NCBI GenBank assembly: GCA_958299035.1
Contig: CATQJL010000001.1
Coordinates: 80,683,594-80,747,593 of the forward strand
Length of the DNA: 64,000 bases
DNA from: Cylicocyclus nassatus
Lineage: Eukaryota; Nematoda; Chromadorea; Rhabditida; Strongylidae
Direction of reading: 5' to 3'
Shown piece after piece: positions 59,907 to 64,000 of this stretch. The first letter of the stretch is position 1. Each line of letters begins with the position of its first letter. The position numbers and the translations under genes were made by a program. A model generated the notes under the pieces. It was not told the DNA's origin and did no database searches. It saw only the letters and a program-made list of their open reading frames with translations.

Positions 59907-61604
59907 TCATAGAAGATCTCTATCAAAATCACATAGTGTTTGATAAGAGAACAGTTCACTGTTTATGGTAATGCCTTCATCTTTGGGATTCATTTTTGGT
60001 GTTTTGGACGCTATCCAAAAGGCTTCCACCGTTTTGCGGGCTATTAACTCGGACTCGTGCGACAAGATCGTAACAGTGACTTGAAAGCACTGGTTCTCAT
60101 GACACAGCCTTCGATGTGCACCCAAAGGTGTACACATTTTGGACTTTCTAAGGCCGTCAAGATGCTCTCTGATTCTTGTGCACAAGGGTCTGCCAGTCTC
60201 TCCTATGTATTGGTCACCGCAGTTTTGACATGTTATAAGATACACCACTCCTGTTTCCATGCAGTCGCCTGGTTTCGGTTGTGCAAATTCTGTCGTACGC
60301 TCGATTGCGGCTGAGTTGTTTTTTGAGATTAGGAGGTGGAATATCTATAACTCTGACGCAATCATCGAGGCTCGCTTGAAGCAAAGATTTTCTGATAGCT
60401 CTGCTGAAATCATCAGTCACGAATGGAACACAAAACGGTATTTTTGTTGTCTGGTTCATTTCGATCGGTCTGCTTTCTCGCCTACAGGTATGCCTTGGTG
60501 CACCTTTTTCAGGATAGCCGTTAGAATACGCAATCTGTTTGGCAAGGTTAATCGAATCGATGCATTACGCTGTTCATCATTGGATGAAACCGATTTTGCC
60601 GTCTTGAACATGTTTCCTATCACGAACCGTTTCATACTCGAAGGATGCGCAGAGCGGTAGTGAATTAATATATTTTTACTAGCTGGTTTGCGGAACCATT
60701 TTGTTACGTATGATCCGTTAGACAAAGACACTTGAACGTTTAGGAATGCCAGTCAATTTTCGTCGGGTTTATCCCGCGTGAATCTTATGTTAGGGGATGG
60801 GCTGTTCAGAATGTCGAAGCATATGTCAATCTCACTTTGAGTTGGACATATGATGCAACAATCGTCAATGTATCGACAAAAGAGTAAGGGATTACGATCA
60901 AGTACGGGTTTTTCGATCTTTGACATGAAGACAATTGCGACGACGGGAGCCAATCTTTGCCCCATCGCTAGGCCACGTACCGTTTGTAATACCTTCCGAC
61001 CATCGGAATATGCTGCAGTTTAGGCATTCTTTCAGAAGTGTCATGATTTGACTAAGGCTGGACCCATACATATTGAGAGCAGATTGATGCTCCGAGAGCA
61101 TCTCATACACGGCTTCCATGGCATCTTCATTGGAGACATTTGTGTACAACGAAGTAACATCAAAGGTCTCTATCGCACATTCTCCATCGAACTGCGTTGT
61201 ACTGAGCTGCTCCAGAAACATTTTAGTATTTGAAAGATGGGCATGCACATACTTTAGTAATTGTGTTTAAATTAAGTTCAATAGCCAAGAAATTTCTATC
61301 ATTTGGGCCACCGCAGCTGCTTATTATGGGTCTTACTTTGTGATCTAATGGGTTTTCTGAAAGCAATTTTGACGCAGGGAGTTTGTGTGTCTTTATTAGC
61401 ACGTAAAGGACAGGGCATTTGGGTAAATCGATTTTAAGTTGCGATATTAGAGCTTTAGGTAAGCCGATAGAGTTCGCTATGTTTACCCACACTCTGTTCA
61501 AACGGCGACTTTGTTTCGCAAATTCTTGCTCGGAAGAAGTGCAAAACAGAGTGCTATCATCCAAATGGTGTTCAGTTATGGCCATATCTAAGCTACGCAT
61601 CACC
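59907..61604 (-). pseudogene. Penelope-type RT–GIY-YIG polyprotein, broken (minus strand)
   Basis: Motifs in order: LIKTHKLP, VRPIISS, FDVTSLYTNV (motif A aspartate), a frameshift near 60960, GQRLAPVVAIVFM, CRYIDDCCII (catalytic DD), stop TGA at 60753-60755 where the plus-strand copy has TGG, SNGSYVTKWFRKP, a frameshift caused by a 5-base duplication (ATCGA near 60553-60562), IPFCVPFV, LSRNRAYDRICTT, then in another frame GVVYLITCQNCGDQYIGETG (GIY-YIG) and KTVEAFWI. The frame change between RAYDRICTT and GDCMETGVVYLI is shared by both copies and has removed the expected cysteine-rich linker. It cannot make a full protein. The 5' part is lost at the inverted junction. Confidence 0.88.
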
Positions 61605-62558
61605 ACATTGGCGATTGCTGCATCATATGTCCAACTCAAAGTGAGATTGACATATGCTTCGACATTCTGAACAGCCAATCCCCTAACATAAGATTCACGC
61701 GGGATAAACCCGACGAAAATTGGCTGGCATTCCTAAACGTTCAAGTGTCTTTGTCTAACGGATCATACGTAACAAAATGGTTCCGCAAACCAGCTAGTAA
61801 AAATATATTAATTCACTACCGCTCTGCGCATCTTTCGAGTATGAAACGGTCCGTGATAGGAAACATGTTCAAGACGGCAAAATCGGTTTCATCCAATGAT
61901 GAACAGCGTAATGCATCGATTAACCTTGCCAAACAGATTGCGTATTCTAATGGCTATCCTGAAAAAGGTGCACCAAGGCATACCTGTAGGCGAGAAAGCA
62001 GACCGATCGAAATGAACCAGACAACAAAAATACCGTTTTGTGTTCCATTCGTGACTGATGATTTCAGCAGAGCTATCAGAAAATCTTTGCTTCAAGCGAG
62101 CCTCGATGATTCCGTCAGAGTTATAGATATTCCACCTCCTAATCTCAAAAAACAACTCAGCCGCAATCGAGCGTACGACAGAATTTGCACAACCGAAACC
62201 AGGCGACTGCATGGAAACAGGAGTGGTGTATCTTATAACATGTCAAAACTGCGGTGACCAATACATAGGAGAGACTGGCAGACCCTTGTGCACAAGAATC
62301 AGAGAGCATCTTGACGGCCTTAGTCCAAAATGTGTACACCTTTGGGTGCACATCGAAGGCTGTGTCATGAGAACCAGTGCTTTCAAGTCACTGTTACGAT
62401 CTTGTCGCACGAGTCCGTTAATAGCCCGCAAAACGTTGGAAGCCTTTTGGATAGCGTCCAAAACACCAAAAATGAATCGCAAAGATGAAGGCATTACCAT
62501 AAACAGTGAACTGTTCTCTTATCAAACACTATGTGATTTTGATAGAGATCTTCTATGA
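61605..62558 (+). pseudogene. Penelope-type RT C-terminus and GIY-YIG domain, broken (plus strand)
   Basis: Begins inside motif C, where the first catalytic Asp codon has become Gly (GGC GAT). The frame 61745-62257 (170 codons: VSLSNGSYVTKWFRKP … IPFCVPFV … YDRICTT) is intact here, unlike in the minus copy. GIY-YIG lies in a second frame 62211-62558 (GVVYLITCQNCGDQYIGETG), with 4- and 2-base deletions around 62323 and 62418 that scramble and then restore the reading frame. Confidence 0.85.
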
Positions 62559-62765
62559 CCATATAAAAGGCGTTGTTAACACTGACTATCTTACACACTC
62601 ATAGCGCAGCTACAGCGCAGTACTGGTCGTTCGGTTCTATACGTCCCGATTTAGCAAGGCTGAGGTCAGGCTTTTAACATCTACTCTGCCACTCCATCAC
62701 ATAGTTAAACTAAATCCATTGCCAAACACGGCGTTTGAGTCGGAAGCTCTCAAAGTCTCGATCTT

Positions 62766-62812
62766 TCGCCCTGAAGAAGGCGGACAGACCGCCGAAACGT
62801 TGCCTTGTCGTT
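62766..62812 (+). ncRNA. Hammerhead-ribozyme-like core in Penelope 3' region (plus strand)
   Basis: CTGAAGA at 62771-62777, stem GGCGG/CCGCC, GAAACGTTG from 62794. Loop ACAGA versus ACGGA in the other copy: the only change is in the loop, and the stem is kept. Confidence 0.4.
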
Positions 62813-62861
62813 GAATAAACTCTTGCTACCAACCTTGGTTAACAGCTTAAAAAACCGTTTT

Positions 62862-64000
62862 ACGACTAAGGGATACCTTCTATAAAAATCCTGCTAAGGA
62901 AATTGTCAAGTGTTTTTCAGGGAGACCGAAGTCGCATGCAGCAACTGTTCGTGGAGGAGCAGGGATTTCTCAAAAAAACTACTCTCAACGTCAGATTTTT
63001 GGAAATAAAGGGAAAAGGTAAATTGAGAATCTATATATGAAAGTGTCCCAAATTTTTTTGTACACCGCTATCTTTTAGCTAAAGTTGATGTCCAGGAGAT
63101 GCCCTTATATGAGTATTTCTCATCAAGTCTTTTGCAGATTGTTGCGGAATATCCTCTGAAATGTCCTGCCATAAGATCCGTTCAACGGTTTTACCGAGAC
63201 CAACGCTTGCTCGGCACTTTTATTTGTAAAACAAAATTCGAATTCTCCTTTAAATGCAGACAAGCATTAAAAAATCTGACGCTTGGGTGCATTTATAGAA
63301 GAGTTTGAATTTTGCTCTTCTTTTATCTCAATAATAGCAGTCAATACAAGCGATAAAACGATTCCCATTTTTCCTTCGCTGTTCTGAAGTCAATGAAAAA
63401 CAATGAAGATATTCTTTGTTTTGTGGACGTGTCCTAAAAATTTTGAGATTTTCAGCTTGACTTGTACAGATTGCAGTTCTTACAGGTTTATTTGAACAAA
63501 TATATCAAACAATTCTACATTAGAGTCATCCCAGCAAATTTGTCAACTGTTGTAATCCTCAATGTATGACCATCCTATTGTAGTAATGTTCAGAGTGTGC
63601 ATGGCTGGATCGATTTACAAAGATCAATTATAGTGATTCAGCTCATAGGGTAATTAGCGGTTGAATTTTGGTGCTTTTTCAAGGGTCAGTGAACAACAAT
63701 AGTCGCCAAATTCTCAATATCTTAGTTAATACTGCGAGGAGCCTATTATACACTACCAAGCGAAGCCCTTTAAGTAGCGTTCAAGTCTACTATAATCAAA
63801 CATGTACGTAGTCTAACAAGGATTTATTAACAAAAAAGTTTGTAATCGATCTAGTGGCAGTGTGCATGGTGGAGAAATGCTTGACAACTGCACTGCAAGG
63901 CTTCAGCTCTTATCAAAGTGACAAAAATAGGGAACGTTGACATGAATAATGGCTTTTCATTCGAGAAGACAAACAGAAGTCTGATGAGCCCGGATGAGCC
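62862..64000. other. Unassigned AT-rich stretch to window end
   Basis: No recognised gene, repeat or terminal inverted repeat. Short frame 63099-63308 without motifs. Confidence 0.4.

Larger units (their letters stand above)
59600..61604 (-). mobile_element. Penelope-like retroelement, 5'-truncated (minus strand)
   Basis: Reads from 61604 down to about 59600: N-terminal part of RT, RT palm, linker, GIY-YIG endonuclease, then a ~300-bp 3' region ending in AACCAAGGTTGGTAG-type sequence. Joined head to head at ~61604 with a shorter copy on the plus strand, so that 59600-60870 and 61605-62861 form inverted repeats of roughly 95% identity. RT plus C-terminal GIY-YIG is diagnostic for Penelope-like elements. 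Confidence 0.9.
61605..62861 (+). mobile_element. Penelope-like retroelement, severely 5'-truncated (plus strand)
   Basis: Homology to the minus copy begins at ACATTGGCGATTGCTGC, i.e. within RT motif C, and runs to about 62861 (…AACAGCTTAAAAAACCG). The two copies diverge outward from one junction at about 61604. Such inverted, variably truncated pairs are common for Penelope-like elements. Confidence 0.88.

Overview
The window is animal nuclear DNA, almost certainly from a nematode. It is AT-rich, has no operons or bacterial gene signals, and is filled with eukaryotic transposons. The one long coding unit is an RTE-clade endonuclease–reverse transcriptase whose protein closely resembles (from memory, not a search) RTE elements abundant in hookworm-like strongylid nematodes. 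I found no convincing host gene, tRNA or rRNA gene in 64 kb.

The dominant structure is a giant inverted repeat. Positions 1-21880 (left arm, cut by the window edge) are repeated in reverse complement at 22246-45103 (right arm) at >99% identity by eye. Mirror positions sum to 45104 at the outer end and 44126 at the centre; each step in that sum is an indel between the arms. The spacer is one 365-bp TA-flanked element (21881-22245) sitting exactly on the symmetry axis. Arm differences include a clean 950-bp TA-flanked insertion only in the right arm (36810-37759), a 25-bp segment only in the left arm, a 49-bp segment only in the right arm, and different damage in the two copies of the RTE reverse transcriptase.

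From outside inward, each arm holds a Helitron end; a 719-bp terminal-inverted-repeat element; a nest of TTAGG-ended (mariner-type) elements carrying a hAT-like element with 8-bp target duplication, which carries a further element; a GC-rich CTA-flanked element interrupted by a full-length RTE retrotransposon with 12-bp target duplication; a foldback; a tRNA-derived SINE with 13-bp target duplication; a TGCAGG-rich minisatellite; and further foldbacks.

The right flank (45.1-64 kb) is not palindromic with the left but uses the same repeat families: a second Helitron in opposite orientation, relics of the MITE families, a 1024-bp mariner-type MITE, a Mutator-like foldback with 9-bp target duplication and tandem repeats in its termini, a compact copy of the nest's outermost element, a SINE split by a CAG-flanked element, a diverged third copy of the palindrome's inner 1.5 kb, a TTA-flanked foldback, ~137-bp tandem repeats, and two head-to-head broken Penelope-like elements (RT plus GIY-YIG).

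A 26-base match to a commercial amplification primer lies at 47349-47374. The assembly was therefore probably built from PCR-amplified low-input DNA, with at least one unremoved adaptor or chimeric join. This bears directly on whether the palindrome is real chromosome structure or two haplotypes joined head to head.
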